Assembly (NCBI GenBank): GCA_963971305.1
Contig: OZ020303.1
Location: forward strand, 59,830,867 to 59,894,866
DNA length: 64,000 bases
From: Arcuatula senhousia
Lineage: Eukaryota > Mollusca > Bivalvia > Mytilida > Mytilidae
Direction: 5' to 3'
This document shows positions 26,201-39,500 of this stretch, one piece after another. Position 1 is the first letter of the stretch, and every line of letters begins with the position of its first letter. The notes under the pieces were generated by a model that saw nothing but the letters and a program-made list of their open reading frames with translations, searched no databases and had not been told where the DNA came from. Made by a program: the position numbers and the translations under genes.

Positions 26201-28741
26201 AGTGGCTATTTAATGGTTTACTAGCTTGTTATTTAGCTCAGATAATATCAGCTTGATAAGGGTTATTTATCACAAAAAGTCTCGCCCTTTCATGGGCTGC
26301 TAAATTCTGAAAAGATACAATATAATATTGTTGATAAATGACAATTTATAAAAACAGAGATAAGCACTTGCAAAACAGCTCTATTTGTATATGAACTGCC
26401 ATTAATAAAAAGATATTTATTCTTAAGTGGTAAGCACTCCTAAATGGAACATATTTGACAAGGATAACATTGTGGCTTTAAATCCAAAGAAATGACAATT
26501 TAATGCTGTTCTATTTGATCTTATTACTTGTATCTAGAGCTCTCTGATGAGCAATTAGATTGAATTGTATGTTCAGAGATCAGAGATGCAGGAATGTTAT
26601 GAAACAGGGTTTCCATCTACAGTTCACCGATACCCATCTACAGTTCACCGAGACCAAACTTGGGGTTGCAAACCAATTTTGGCCCAAAATTACAAAATTT
26701 TCTTCTTAAGAGGAGTTCTAATCCCTTGGAAAGCTTTTGAATTGGCCACTGTTTTTGTACTCTGTATATTAAAAGAGACTGATCTTGGTGGATGACTGGA
26801 TGTATCCCGGGGATTTATTACAGACAAGTATTAATTTTTTTTCTCATAAAGAATATTTTGGTAATTCATTCATCATCAATAAGCACAATCATTGTGACTT
26901 ACATAACTTTTCAGTTGAAAATCAGTTGAGCTTGGTCATTTAAAAAAAATGTATAAAAATGTTTTACTATGAAAACAAAGATTTTCCACATGTTTTGAGT
27001 GCACCTCTAACTCATAAGACTTAAAAGAACAATATAGATACATGAAACAACTAGAATGGTGGTGTTAAAATACTCTGTAAACAGAAAATAGATGAGATAT
27101 GGCTATAAGATTGCTTTACACCGTATAGTACTATAGTAGGAACCTACATGCCAAATATCAAGGACTGTGTCTTGTAGTTGCAGCAGAAATTTTTGCAGGA
27201 CACAGGATGACAATGCAAGACAACAGATAGTTTCAAAGTGACTCCTTTATGTCGCTTTGCAACATGTTGCAGGAAACATTTTGAGTTAACTTTGTGAAAC
27301 CTGCAGAAAACAGCACAATTTGTAGGCTCTATATATGTAGAATTCTTTAATATTATTGGAGTTTCATAATAAAATTGTACTGTTAATAATGATATTGTAC
27401 TGGAAATGGCTTTTCTTAGTAATAAATAACAGCTGGTTCGTGTACTGGAATGTTTATATGCATAACAACTATTGATGCGTTGAATCATCTAATGTACACC
27501 AAAAGTACTATTGAAAATCAGTGGCAGATCCTGACATTTTGCAAAGTTTGGGTTCTTTGGGTGCCCTGAAACAGTGCCTGAGTCTGGCTAAATTCAAACT
27601 GGTTCCTAAACATTCTTTGTCATTAAGGGGCTTATACCCAATCATTATATCTACATGCATGTTTCTATTAAGTCAATTTGCAAATAAAATTGTTTGTCAG
27701 AATGTAAGTATAACAATTTCACTTCAAATGATTTTGATAAAAGTTTTCTTCATACAGTAAAAGACTTTTAAAAACAAATACAAAAGCAGAAAAAGCTTTC
27801 AGCACAATCCAAAAAAAAAATTGTATCCTGTTGTATTTTACATCTAAGAATAGTTTGTTCCCATGCAAACTTGACATATCTACATTGCAATATTATTTTT
27901 CTTCAATTGGTCAAAACCATAAAATCAGCAGACAATAAACTTGCTACATGTCACATTATTCAATGTGACAAGATAAAACAATTCACAGGAAATTAATCAC
28001 TTAACCAGGAAGAAACAGCAGCACTGTTTTATAGTCAATTTTCGTCAATTTCTGCAGAAAAGGGGAAATGAAATGTCAATTAAACATAAGGATCGATCTT
28101 TAACTTTCATTCGAAAAATTCAGGAGTCTTAGAAAATTTCTAAATTACCAGTACATGAGACTGATAAACAATAGAAAACAACTTCAAAATCGCTAAAGAA
28201 TAGTCTTTTTTTAGACATTCAGCAACTGATTTCAGCTAAGATTTTATTTGAACAAAATTGCATTATTAAAATTCTTTAGAGAAATTTATTAACACCAACA
28301 TCAAAACTAAGACGGGATAAAACCGGGAATAATATAACTAATGTTTCTGAAAATTTGATGGAACAGTTTGTCTTTAAAGCTGAAATGAATTACCATAAAG
28401 CTATGTGTTGCATAATATTTATATATAGATTGTGTTTGATAAATTGACTGTTTAATTTCTTGCTAAATGTTCAAAATATCTAATCAGTCATGATTTAACA
28501 GTGCATGCATACCCAAAAATCAACCTAAACAAGTACAAATGTAAGTTGTCTATTTGGCAAGAAATATTCAAAAACTGTAATCATATTAATTTTTGTGGTG
28601 CACATTCAATCTTAATTTCTTTTTTCCAGGTATTAATTTTCTCATTTTTCAATTATTATATATGTAACTTAATTTACATACAATAATTGAATATTTGCCT
28701 GGACTATTTTTGTGAATTTTCATTGAACAAAAATATAGCAA

Positions 28742-29110
28742 ACAAGGGAATGTGTCAACATGACATTCCTGCCCCGCTGGCAAATATCAGTGGACCGGAA
28801 CGAAACTCAAACTTGACCTGTGATACATCATGGCAGACTCGCATACCAAAAATCTTTTGAATATATGCAAGGGTGTCAAAAAAAGTGCAGAAAACTGTTA
28901 TTTTTACAAAATTTGCTAAGTTTAAGAGCCGTTATTGAGGTCAAAATCAGTGGACCGGAACGAAACTCAAACTTGACCTGGAACCCATCATGGTAGACTC
29001 ACATACCAAAAATTTGTATATCCAAAGATGTCGAAAAAGTGCGAAAAATCAAAGTGTGAACGGACCGAAAAACTATATGCCCCCAACAAAGTTGGCAGCG
29101 CATAAAAATT
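28742..29110. mobile_element. Small repeat-bearing insertion private to copy A
   Basis: Absent from copy B, whose flanks join near 63505. It contains two units of about 160 bases marked by atcagtggaccggaacgaaa at 28787 and 28947, and ends in 'atatgcccccaacaaag' and 'gcgcataaaaa', an ending I associate with common bivalve elements. No coding frame. Confidence 0.7.
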
Positions 29111-29347
29111 TGTTCACGTGGAAAATTACTACTTTACAGTAAGCTAATCAATGATTCTACTTAAGTTGAGCTTGGTACCTTGGTATCTGATCTTTTTTTT
29201 TATCTCATACTGACATGAGTTTGCTGATTGAGTGTTGTTCTTTTTGTTGCCTTCTAATTGTTTCATCGTATAGTTTTCTGAGGTTTCAACTGATATTTCA
29301 GACCTTCAAATACCTTACAGGTACTTCTTTTCTTCTTTCCTACGTAG

Positions 29348-29526
29348 CAATAACTGCAACACTCCATATATCAACTATATGTGTGGTATTTATTACCTGT
29401 TTGTCTGATCTGATATCTTCTTTGCTCCATAAAATCTTGGGCGGTGAGGTCTGTAGAGGTAGGACCCTTCCTTCTCAAACTCCTCGCCAAAGGGATTTCA
29501 ACCATTGTCATCATTATCTGTTATTT
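29348..29526 (-). pseudogene. RXYLT1: RXYLT1 copy A exon 2, inactivated
   Basis: Aligned by eye with 63782-63961. There are three independent lesions. First, the tryptophan codon of NGWNPW is TGA (plus-strand tca at 29498-29500). Second, one base is missing in the C-rich stretch around 29440, so the exon is 179 bases and shifts frame. Third, the donor GTAAGT has become CTACGT, destroying GT. The second tryptophan is also changed to phenylalanine. About 17 positions differ in 180, several-fold more than in exons 3-5, so this exon has been free of constraint. The acceptor CAG at 29529-29527 survives. Confidence 0.87.
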
Positions 29527-32500
29527 CTGAAAATAAAGGGGAGAGTATTAACAATATATGTCTATGTAACAACAGGGTCCATAAACACCAAATGAAATCG
29601 AAAGCTTCAGTTCGAAAGTGTTTGATGGAAATACAAACAGTATATAGTTCTATGGCTTACAGTTGCCAAGTAAGAAAATTCATCAATTTGATGATGCTGA
29701 TATGTACATTAAACTAGTGTGTAGCATATGAAAATTGTGTCTAAATTCTCATGCGTATCTTCTTCAAAATTATCTCCCTGCAAGTCCTATTAGCCTTTAG
29801 AATCTGTGATTTAAGTTTTAGCAATTCATGTCATGAAACCTCTATTTGAACATTTACTTTTTACAGAACTCTTAAATCAAAAAGGAAATTGTCAATCTCG
29901 TTCAAATCAACGATCTTCCACTTCTCATTTACCAATGTTATAGGAACATAAAAGATGCCATGATTTTATTCTTAATTCCTTTTAAGATTAAATTCAAATG
30001 GAAATTTCATTTTATTTCATGTTTTCTTTAGTGACAAGATTTGAAAAAAAACGCATAGCTTTCTTCACTTAAATTGAATGTGACATTCGGGTTGATAGAC
30101 TCACGAAGAACTTGTTATAAGAAAATTTACATTCAAACATTTACTGTGAAACTCATTAAATGCAAAATGATTTTGGTCAGTTATTGAGAGAAAATTGACA
30201 TCATTTATATTTAGGAATTTGTTCTTTTGGAAATGGCTAGTGGTTGAAAGACAATAAATCTGAAATATAACACAAGAGATTATGAAGCAAAAAATATGAG
30301 AGGCATTCCTGTGAAACTTTATAGTAATGTCAATGACAGGAGAAACCCACAGTGAAAAGACACAGAAGGCAAGGACACTTTAAAGCAAAGCCAAACTGCC
30401 ATCATAGCAACACCAACTCCTACCTAATCATAGCCGGACACCAAGCCCAAGACTGGCAACTTTTTGTCAAGGCTGACTTAAATATATGAAAACTCGACTG
30501 GCTATATAGTGTTTTAAATTATCGGCTTGTAACTTTTTCAGTCAATTTCCTACGCTGGACTTTCAGAGGCTTACATGTAGTGCCTATTTGTTGCAAAATC
30601 TCTATCATGCGACCAATGAAATCTTTATCCATATTCTTATTGTGTTGTAAAGTTCCTTTCATGAATGTTTCTTTCAGAATATATTAAAGAGCATTGGACT
30701 AGATAATTTTTTAATGTGATAAAGACCTGTTTGGAGTGAGTGATGCATGGATTAGAAGTATATGTATGCTTTTAATAATATTTTCAACAATTATCTTACA
30801 TAAATCATCAATTTACCAGACAAAATTAATAACTTCATTCTAAAAGAAAAGCCGTTCTACACCATTAGATATTTATCTTGATTAAACTTGATTGTATTCC
30901 TTAAATGCCACAACAGCCTAAATCAGTCCTAATCCGTGTTAGGGACAGGTGTAATGGATCATAAGCACTTGGTCATAAATTTGATGTAACCAGCTCAAAA
31001 CAGAAGTGTAGGTTTTTATAGCTTGATAGATGTCTTTTTTTTTAATTAAATGATAAACTGTGGAAAATCAAATTTTATGCCTCTAGGGATTTTATACATA
31101 TTCTACAATAAATTAAATTAAAAGTCAATCATCTATACCACACAAAAAACGTCTAGACCTTTATTTCTAAAAAAAAGAAGACTTCTTATGTGAAACACAT
31201 AAAATTGAATTACACGTAAAGCATAAGACAGACATAAGACTCCTATAAATAAGTGAACAAATAGCCACTTAATTTGAAATATAATTGTAATGAAGCTATT
31301 AAAGTCATTTCTGTCTGATTTTGAACATCTCCTTATACTAACAACTATACAACAAAGAGTATCTAAATGTTCTCTAAGATTCAAGAATTGTTTTGTCTTC
31401 AAATACTTTGAAGCAACAGTAAGAGGCGTCACCAAATAACATGTATAACTGTGAATTGTCAACTGCAACTAAATTAAGAGTTATCGTAGTGGTCAAATGT
31501 CAAAAGGGCCATTATGTTCGTTTTTTTAAAGTTTTTTTTCAGCTAGACCCCCCTCTTTTGAACCACCAAAATATGCAGAATATGTTTATCAGATGAAAAA
31601 TTAAATCTAATTATGTTATAAGCCTAATTGAATTTCTTTTATTTTATCACAATTTATCAATCATTACAATATTAATAATGATATAGATTCATCTTTATCC
31701 TCTATCAGGAACATCTCAAATGGCCTCTTATTTAATATTCAATTAACTGGTCAGTTTAAACAAAAGAGAACCTGTCATTCAGTTGAAAGTGGCCGAAGAA
31801 CCTGCTATTGTTTACATATTGTTCTTAAAAGGAGCATAGAATAGATCAAATCATGCTCATCTATTGATTTTGTACACTACTAATTTATGATAAAACAAAT
31901 GATACTAAGATAATGGATATGGTAGGGTACAGCTGCTAACTGGAACGTGTGTTATGTTTTACAGTATGACATCAAGTCTTTGTACTGCAAATAACATCGA
32001 AAAATCAAGCAGGATGTGAGCTGGATTCAAACCCATACCTCTGCGGCAACTGTCGCCTAGCAGTCTTCAGTCCGAGGAGGAATGAAACCAATTTATCAAA
32101 ACCTATTTTTAACTGTGTCAGTGGTCGTGTGGAATCCTCAACGAACTAAAGTGTAAAGAAATTAAGTTTGGTTTAGACAGGTTTTTGATTTTGTCATGGA
32201 TTGGCAAAGACCTGTTTAACTGTAATTGGTATATCAACATTCCAGTATAAACACTATTTTAGGACTGGTTTAATTTTTTGTTATTAGAATTCGTGTCTAA
32301 ATTGTTTTATTTATCATGTTTATAGTGTTTCTGTTCAGTTTCAATGATCTTATCTGTTTATTTTTTTTTGTGTCGGGCTGCAAGATTTGATTTATTCTTT
32401 CGTGTGCATTAACAATGTTATAAAACAAAAATTGTAAAAATCTAGCTTTATTTCCATGTATATGACTTTCATACAAACTCCACAACTGTTTATACAAACA

Positions 32501-33559
32501 AACATTGAGACCATAAACAATTAATAACAATATCACACAGTTTATTGATTGCATTGTACAATACTAAAAAAGACGGATTTTTCTGTGGTTATATTAAAGC
32601 TTGTCTAGTGTAGATTCATATTTTTTTTAAAGGGGACCGCCCATGGTCTACTGATGACATAACAGGGGAAATTCTAACAATATTTCATTACTTTAAATCA
32701 TTAAATATTTAACCCAAAATATGAATGATTTGACTCCACTACAAGAAGAAAATTTAAGAAATTATATTAATAAAAAGTGTTTTTTAAATTTGAACCATGA
32801 AATTGTGGAGAAAGTGCAACAACAAAAAATACAAAAAAAAAACATATTACACAAGACTGTTTGGTCAATGATGAAGAAATGTGAGAAAAATACATAAAAA
32901 ATGCTTAGCTATTGGATGAATATACTAGTAACACTCTAAATTGTAGCTACGATTGTATCAATCTTTAAGAGCAAAAGATTGCCTGAAAATGTGAGCATGA
33001 AATATGCAGATGCTTCTACTGTGAATATCAAAATTTAAGTCAACTTCACAGAAGTCGTACAATGATATAAGGTAGTTCTTAAAAATAAAATGATAATTTA
33101 CAGGATAGAGCAAAATTTTGGCTAGGGTACAATTTTATCATTTTACAGAGAACTGTTATCTCTTATGTGAGCAATTTTTTATTCCAGCAAAATATTGATT
33201 AAATCAATTTTTTCCAATTTAATTATATTACAATATTTTTTTTTAATCCACTAAGATATGCAATAGTTTCCATCCCTCTAACTTATCCCAATATCCTGTA
33301 TTCATATAACAATAACAATTAATAACTGATAATTCACAATTAATGATATAATTTCCTCATTTTATTCTATGGATATATTCTAAGGCTGTACTCGAAAACA
33401 TACTAGTATGTTACTGTTGAAAATCAAAGAAATGAACTAGAGGCGAAAAGAGATCTTTGGGAAAAAAATAGGATAAGAAATATGAGATAGGAATAAGAGG
33501 GAAAATTAAAAAGCACCACGACATTTTTTTCTGACTAGATAGAATTTTGATTAAAAAAA
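29527..33559. other. Region right of copy A exon 2
   Basis: AT-rich, with no partner in the window. If the gene structure is intact, copy A's exon 1 should be here or should have been left out of the duplication. I see no convincing exon. The best weak candidate is a minus-strand hydrophobic frame at 31133-31468, discussed as a finding. A B-box-like motif near 32020 was considered and rejected as a tRNA. Confidence 0.5.
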
Positions 33560-36153
33560 TATCAATTCTAAAATCATTTACATATTTTTACCCTTAAAGA
33601 ATATGATAGAAAGAACACATAAAAAATAAATAAATTCCATTACATTAAATTGATAAAACATATATAGCACAAAGAAACTGAAAAAAACAACAGCTTTAGA
33701 AGTACTTATTGAATCAAACAATGTACTATGAACCCAAATCTAAAATAACAAAGAAATAAAATTAAAACCTTTATATTGTTAGTTTGTTCTCTAAAAAGTT
33801 TTCGGTAGCATAAAACTCGAAAAATTTTAAAAGAAGTTTGATAAGATTTACAGGAAAAGCAATTCAATAAAATGAGAAACACATTGTTAAAAACTAAATC
33901 AAAATTTTAAAAAAATACATGCACATGAAATATTGGCACATACTTTGACAAAAGATTCTAGCTTTGGCATTGTTGACATTTTAATAAATGATTAAATAAT
34001 TATGTTACACTATTTTGAAAAAAATAACTACAATTGCTAATATTTGCTTCTATGTCCTCATATATATGTATATAAGAAATAAACTCAATAATGTTATTTT
34101 TAAAAGTGCACCATAGGCATTGAGGTTATTTCTAATAGATCAAATAATATGCTAATAACATATTATTGCTTATGATGTATGTTCCTAATGCAATAATTTT
34201 GAGGACTTAAACACTTTGAGCCAATCATACAACAACTAAACAAAATACAATAAAACAGAACAAATATAACTTTAGGACAATCTCATAATGTGCAACTTGA
34301 AAATTAAACATTTGTTAGCTTATAAGTAGGGTATTTATTATTCTTTTTCCCTCTTGAGCGAATACTTAAAATTGTCAAATGAGTGAAAAATGTTTAATGG
34401 TCATATTGTCAGTGACTAGTTAATCATAAGTCAGAAAACATTTTCTAACTGCACTTTTTGATTTCGCTAAAAATAGCAAGAATAGGTTTAGGCTTGAACA
34501 AGATTGCTACGTGTAGCCATGTGTCCCCCGCTGCTGCATGAATGTTGTGTGGTATATAAATTCGATCGCTATATTCTCTGAGAAACAATAGAAATTGGTT
34601 GTTTTGGAGACGAAATCATTCAGTCAAAACGAGGAAGGAAACCAGTGAACATAATTTTTTTTTTACAAAGTTCCATTTTTTGGACCGGAAAATCACAAAT
34701 TCGTAAATAACGCGAAAACTGTAAATATTGCCTCAAATTTATTTTTCTGTATTATTATAGAGTACCTTTCGCTCTATCAGCCTACAAAATTTCAGAATCC
34801 TGTGCACCTAGATAACCGAAATATTGAATGTCCTATATTTTGACCTTTCTTCCCTGTTTTCATGGAAACAGCGGCCATTTTGAAATTTTTTAATATAGGA
34901 TGATCACCTACTAATAGTTACCTATCAGTGTGTAAAGTTTCAGCAACATCCATTCAGTAGTATCTGAGGAGTTGCACCCACAAAAACGTTTGACAAAGTC
35001 CCATTTTTCGGACTGAAAAATCACAAATTCGTAAATAACTCGAAAACTGTAAATATCGCTTCAAATTTTTTTTTCGTATTATTATAGAGTACCTTTTGCT
35101 CTATCAGCCTACAAAATTTCAAAACCCTGTGCACCTAGGTAACCGAGATATTGAATGTCCTATATTTTGACCTTTCTAACCTTTCTTCCCTGTTTCAATG
35201 GAAACGGCGGCCATTTTGAAAATTTCAAATGTGGGATGATCACGTACTAATAGTACTCTATCAGTGTGTAAAGTTTCAGCAACATCCGTTCAGTAGTGTC
35301 TGAGGAGTTGCACCCACAAAAAACGTGACGGACGGACAGACAGACGGACGGACAGACGGAGACCATTACTAGGTCCCTCCGACGTGTTGAGGCGGGGGAC
35401 AAAAATCTACACTATTGCAGCATACTAAAAACAATAAAGTTTAGTAATCAATAAATCAACTTAATATCTGGAAGAAATTTAAAATGCCCAATTTAGCTTC
35501 ATGAGATAAAAAGATTGATTAAATTTCAGCTGAAAAAAAAACAACCTGAAAAAGATATAAAATTAATCTAAAACAGATTATTTAAAATAAAAAGCATTAT
35601 TCTCTAATAATACTGTCTGAACAATAGCTAAACACTACATTTCCTATAATGTTGATCTTGTTTAAAACATACTTATAACTACATTAAAAAAAATTACATA
35701 AAATATTTTACTATAAAAACTAAATGTATGCACAACCAAAATATATATAAATCACAGATTTCTTCACATTAATTTTATCTAAAATCATAAATGTATAATA
35801 ATGTTTAACTAAAAAAAACTTACTCATTCAAACAATGTAAAAATTAAGAGATATTAAAAATATCTCATTAGTGTGCTAAATATTAACTCATTTAAACAAT
35901 TATTAACTAAATAAAATTATTCTCTAAATTCACACTTTTCTATGCAAGTTTTATCCTGAAAAATTTGTCAGTTTTAAGTTCAGAAAATCTTTATATACTT
36001 GCATGACTTGTACTATTCTAAAAAATATTTCTTCAAAGAATTATTGATGAAACTTTAATATTTTTTTACAATTTGAATGATTTTTAAACATGGAAAAAAC
36101 AATAACAACATACTCATGATAACACTAAGCACCTCAATGATTAATGATTCAAC
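33560..36153. other. 3' flank of RXYLT1 copy B, between the two genes
   Basis: Counterpart of 1-2094, with the 1110-1510 foldback absent and an insertion at 34497-35400 present. No gene seen. This is also the only intergenic space between copies B and A, and I see no clear promoter in it. Confidence 0.6.
34497..35400. mobile_element. About 0.9 kb insertion with a 328 bp internal duplication
   Basis: Copy A lacks it (junction near 964). GTCCCCCGC at 34523-34531 and GCGGGGGAC at 35392-35400 are exact reverse complements near the ends. Inside are two direct units, 34665-34992 and 34993-35322, each including 'cacaaattcgtaaataac', 'tatcagcctacaaaatttca' and 'gaggagttgcaccca'. It closes with a (acgg/acag)n run at 35328-35360. 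Non-coding; a bivalve-type non-autonomous element by recall. Confidence 0.75.
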
Positions 36154-36556
36154 TTAAAAAAACTTTTCCTGTATAACATAAACAAAATGTTCCCGCATCT
36201 TAGATTTAAAATTCTCATACCATAATAAGATCTCTCTTCTTCTTTTAACTTTATCTTCTACACTTAATTTTAATTCATTTGACAAAACAGATCTCAATTC
36301 CTTCCAGTCTTTGATATAAATAAATGGAGCTTTTTCTTTTTTCAACAACCTAAGGGGCACATCATCTGAGACTGAGGCTATCCCACAGTTCCCTGAAGTC
36401 ATGACATCCTCAACCACAGGAAGTGAGCCAAGAGACAATGCCTCATAAATCCTATAGCTTTCTGAGTTGACTCCTACAGGACTTAATGTTAAGTCACTAC
36501 TTTCTAAAGCATTTAGATAGTCTTCCCTGCTTTGGTCTGTTTCTTGGGGGAGCCAT
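36154..36556 (-). CDS. RXYLT1: RXYLT1 copy B exon 6, C-terminal catalytic segment and stop
   Basis: The last coding exon gives about 134 residues and ends with TAA at 36156-36154. It contains WLPQETDQSREDY, SSDLTLSPVGVNSESYRIYE, ALSLGSLPVVEDVMTSGNCG and APFIYIKDWKEL. The LSPVG---SYRIYEA---GS-PVV block is the part shared with exostosin-type transferases and probably contacts the nucleotide sugar (inference from family). The acceptor AG is at 36558-36557. The protein ends KFF, two residues earlier than copy A, because one A is missing in the terminal A-run. A possible ATTAAA polyadenylation signal lies about 100 bases past the stop in both copies (weak). Confidence 0.93.
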
Positions 36557-39500
36557 CTAAAATTAGAAAATAAAATAAACATAAGTTTAATCTAGTTTAA
36601 ATGAACATTCTAAAATTAATATGAAAAAGACATTGCCCTAAAGCTCACACAGATATGGGATTAGAAAAAAATCAATTCAATGGAATTTTGGATCCATGGA
36701 AACAGGTAATTAAGGACAATGTTTTAGTATTTCTTGACCTTTTTCAGCATGTGCACTTTTTTAAACTTATGATAGAACTAAATGAGTGACAAATGATTTT
36801 CTTCCATCAATATATTTGTGTCATGCAATGTGGTAGACTTTCTACATTAACCAGCTCACAGCCTTCATATTACAAAGAATAAAGTCAAGATCTAATCTTT
36901 GTGAAGTTAATGTGCCTTAAAAATTTTTTCAGAATAGTGATTGTCAATTTTGTTTACCCCCTTCTCCACTTTAGACATCGAATTTGTTGGTGTTATCAAA
37001 ATTAGAAAACCACTTTTTTTGAAAATGTAAAATTGCTGGATCTATTGATTGTGCATGGACAACAAAGGGAAAAATATGAATAGAGAAGAAAAGTAATCCC
37101 TTCTCAAGTTTGTTGAAGAAACTTAAATATTTTTTTCAATCAAAGATTACAATTTCCTTGGTATTATTGAGCTTCTTTAAATTAATCAGTATGTAAAGAA
37201 TCCATAGTAATGCATTGTCAATTTGATTATGAATAATTATGTCTGTGTTTAGGAAACCAGGATGATGATCTTTGAAATTAAAATGCAAATAGTGTGTCAC
37301 ATGCAAGGGAGAGTTCTTCTTGCAAAGATTTCAAATTCTAGTATGTGTGTTACATGCCATGATTAAAATATGTACATGTACTTGTAAATACCATTCCATA
37401 AGTGTGACAGTTTTCAAAATATCATATGCAGCATTTTGACATTCTGCATACAAACTAGGTTCTGTTCTTTAATTTCAATAATTGTCATCTACATGTATAG
37501 AAGAAACTGCACCCAAAATGACTGGTTTAGTTTCTTTTTAAAATATTAATTGATTTGTTTTAATTTGTTTTAAAATCTCATAAACTTTAAACATATTACT
37601 TCTTTTATTATAGAGAAAAAAATAGTTTCATTATCTATTATCTTACATTTGCCTGGCTTTAACAGAGCATAGGCTACTTATTGGTTCACTCCTCAAGATA
37701 TCTAGTAGAGTTTCCCTGGAAGAATTCTTATGGACAGTTCCCATAAAATTGCAAACAAATTTTCTCTTGTTGTGTATGGGTACTTCTGACCTCTTAAAGT
37801 CTGGAAAACCCCTGTATCTGTTACAATGAAGAAAAAATATTGTTTCATTTTGGTTTCAATATATTGTATAAAATTACAAATAATATGATCAATTATTTGT
37901 CCGGTCATATTAAAACTTCAATTCAATGAATCATTTTATCTCATGAAGCCAACAAGGTGTTTGTTTATTTCTTGCAGACAAAAGCAAAAAGTACATAGTC
38001 TTAAAAGTGCCTTTTTACAACAATTTAGTGTGTACTTTAAAGGTATTCAATTTGAGACTTCTGAACATTGGAAACACATTTTTTTTTCTAAAAACATAAT
38101 CCCTAATAATGGGCATATAGGTATACGTTAACACAGTATCCACTTTAAGTGATAATTCAAAATAGGTCATTCACTAATTACTCTACAATATAATCAAAAA
38201 GGTAACTGTTGGATAGTGGCCCAGAGAAAAATTAAGGCATCCAATTACAAACGTCTTTAAGATCTATAACAGAATGACATCATATTTTATTTCTATCATT
38301 TTGTAACAATTATATGCAATACAATATTGTGTTTTGTTAATGTTTAATTTGTTCTTTTACTAAATTTTATGATTAAAGTAATGCATGCAGCTGCTATACA
38401 CATTATCTTATTTTAATTGGTTTTGACAGATTACAAAGATGATGTTAGACTTCAAAAGGCCCTTAAAGTATAATACAAGGCTCTATTTTCGGTTAAGGTA
38501 ATGTTAGCTTACAATTAAGCAATTAAAAATGTACATGTAAAAGGAATAGGTACTGCACATATGGAAAAATTTTCTTGGGTTGTGAATGTTGTGACTTTGT
38601 AAAGCAACAAATTACTCAGAGGTATTATTGGAATTTTCCAGGTTATCCTACCATGTACTATAAATGTGGAAAATTTCATGTGGAGGTTATTTTCACTTAA
38701 TTCGCAATCACAAAATATACTCAAAAATATCCCCCATGTGAATGATTTATCCTGTAAGTATAGAAGAATTGTTACAAAAATAACAAAATATACCCAAGCG
38801 AATGGTTAATTGAACAAAAACATGAAATTATGACCACACAAAAATTTCCAGGTTTACAGTAAATAATAAATAAACTTTTTGCATGAGGGTAAATTTTGCT
38901 GATATTTTGTGATTTGCAAAATAAGCAAAACTAACCCTGGATGAAATATCCACATTTAGAGTAATAACTTAATTGACTTACGTTGCCACCCCTAATGGCC
39001 ACTGGTAAAAGTTTTTATCATCAATATCTGGACTGTCATAAACAAGGAAGACAAACTCCACTAATCCTCCATTCATTTTCATATAAGGCTTTATCCAATC
39101 ATTATTGCATTGTTCGTTGCCTAGCAACACTACAGTCACATGTTTTAATTCTCTAAATGAAGGGAGATAATCCAACCAATCTTTTGCTGTTCTAATTTTG
39201 GAATGTTCTCTACCATTTAAAACCAGCACCAAGTTGACAACATCTTGTGGTACTTTGTGCTTTGAGACACCTTGTCCTACTTTATATCTGAAAAGTCAAA
39301 ATGGTGTTTGAATCAAAACGTTCTTTTTAAAGTAGTTTAAATTTCCTAGAGAGTGCATTGCAGACATTTATAAATTGGTTCAAATGCTGTTCCTAAGAGG
39401 TAACTTACTTCTCGAAATAAAGCATTTACAGTACAACTAAATGTACATTTACTGAATTGGTATCCCACTCCTCCATGCAAATTAGTAATCAGAAAATTGG

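Larger units (their letters stand above)
9126..29347. other. Intron 2, copy A (about 20 kb)
   Basis: The largest intron. It runs through minisatellite, several dispersed elements, the 2.17 kb tandem duplication and long AT-rich stretches shared with 43773-63781. Parts without a separate entry (12361-13239, 14573-15159, 15591-16514, 21986-22840, 23260-28741) show no gene, RNA or recognisable element. Its donor in copy A is destroyed by the exon 2 lesion. Confidence 0.65.
2095..29526 (-). pseudogene. RXYLT1: RXYLT1 copy A: four intact 3' exons behind a broken exon 2
   Basis: Duplicate of the xylosyltransferase gene, built from 29348-29526 (broken), 9032-9125, 4446-4751, 3337-3507 and 2095-2503. 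Exons 3-6 keep open frames, GT/AG splice sites and phases identical to copy B, and differ from it by about 27 substitutions with only 4 amino-acid changes. Exon 2 has lost a conserved tryptophan to TGA, lost one base and lost its splice donor. As a stand-alone gene it is therefore not functional. Its last four exons could still be used if spliced from another upstream exon, such as copy B's exon 2 at 63782 (inference). It could also be an alternative haplotype placed in tandem by assembly. I call it a pseudogene on the exon 2 evidence only. Confidence 0.7.
1..33559. repeat. Tandem segmental duplication, left unit
   Basis: Base 1 onward matches base 33,560 onward in direct orientation, with the same exon order, the same unique intronic sequence and the same minisatellite. 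The offset is 33,559 at the left edge, 34,059 at exon 6, 34,536 at exon 4, 34,647 at exon 3 and 34,434 at exon 2, drifting because of insertions private to one unit. The true breakpoint cannot be seen because the window starts inside the duplicated sequence. Confidence 0.92.

Noticed and set aside
29215..29595. A 126-codon plus-strand frame across the left-hand RXYLT1 exon 2
   Set aside because: It is antisense to the recognisable exon, is not maintained at 63643-63882 with the same ends, and owes its length to the degraded exon.
31990..32090. A tRNA-like B-box (reverse complement ggtttgaatcc) suggesting a tRNA or tRNA-derived SINE on the minus strand
   Set aside because: No A-box at a sensible distance, no acceptor stem pairing and no SINE tail could be found by eye.
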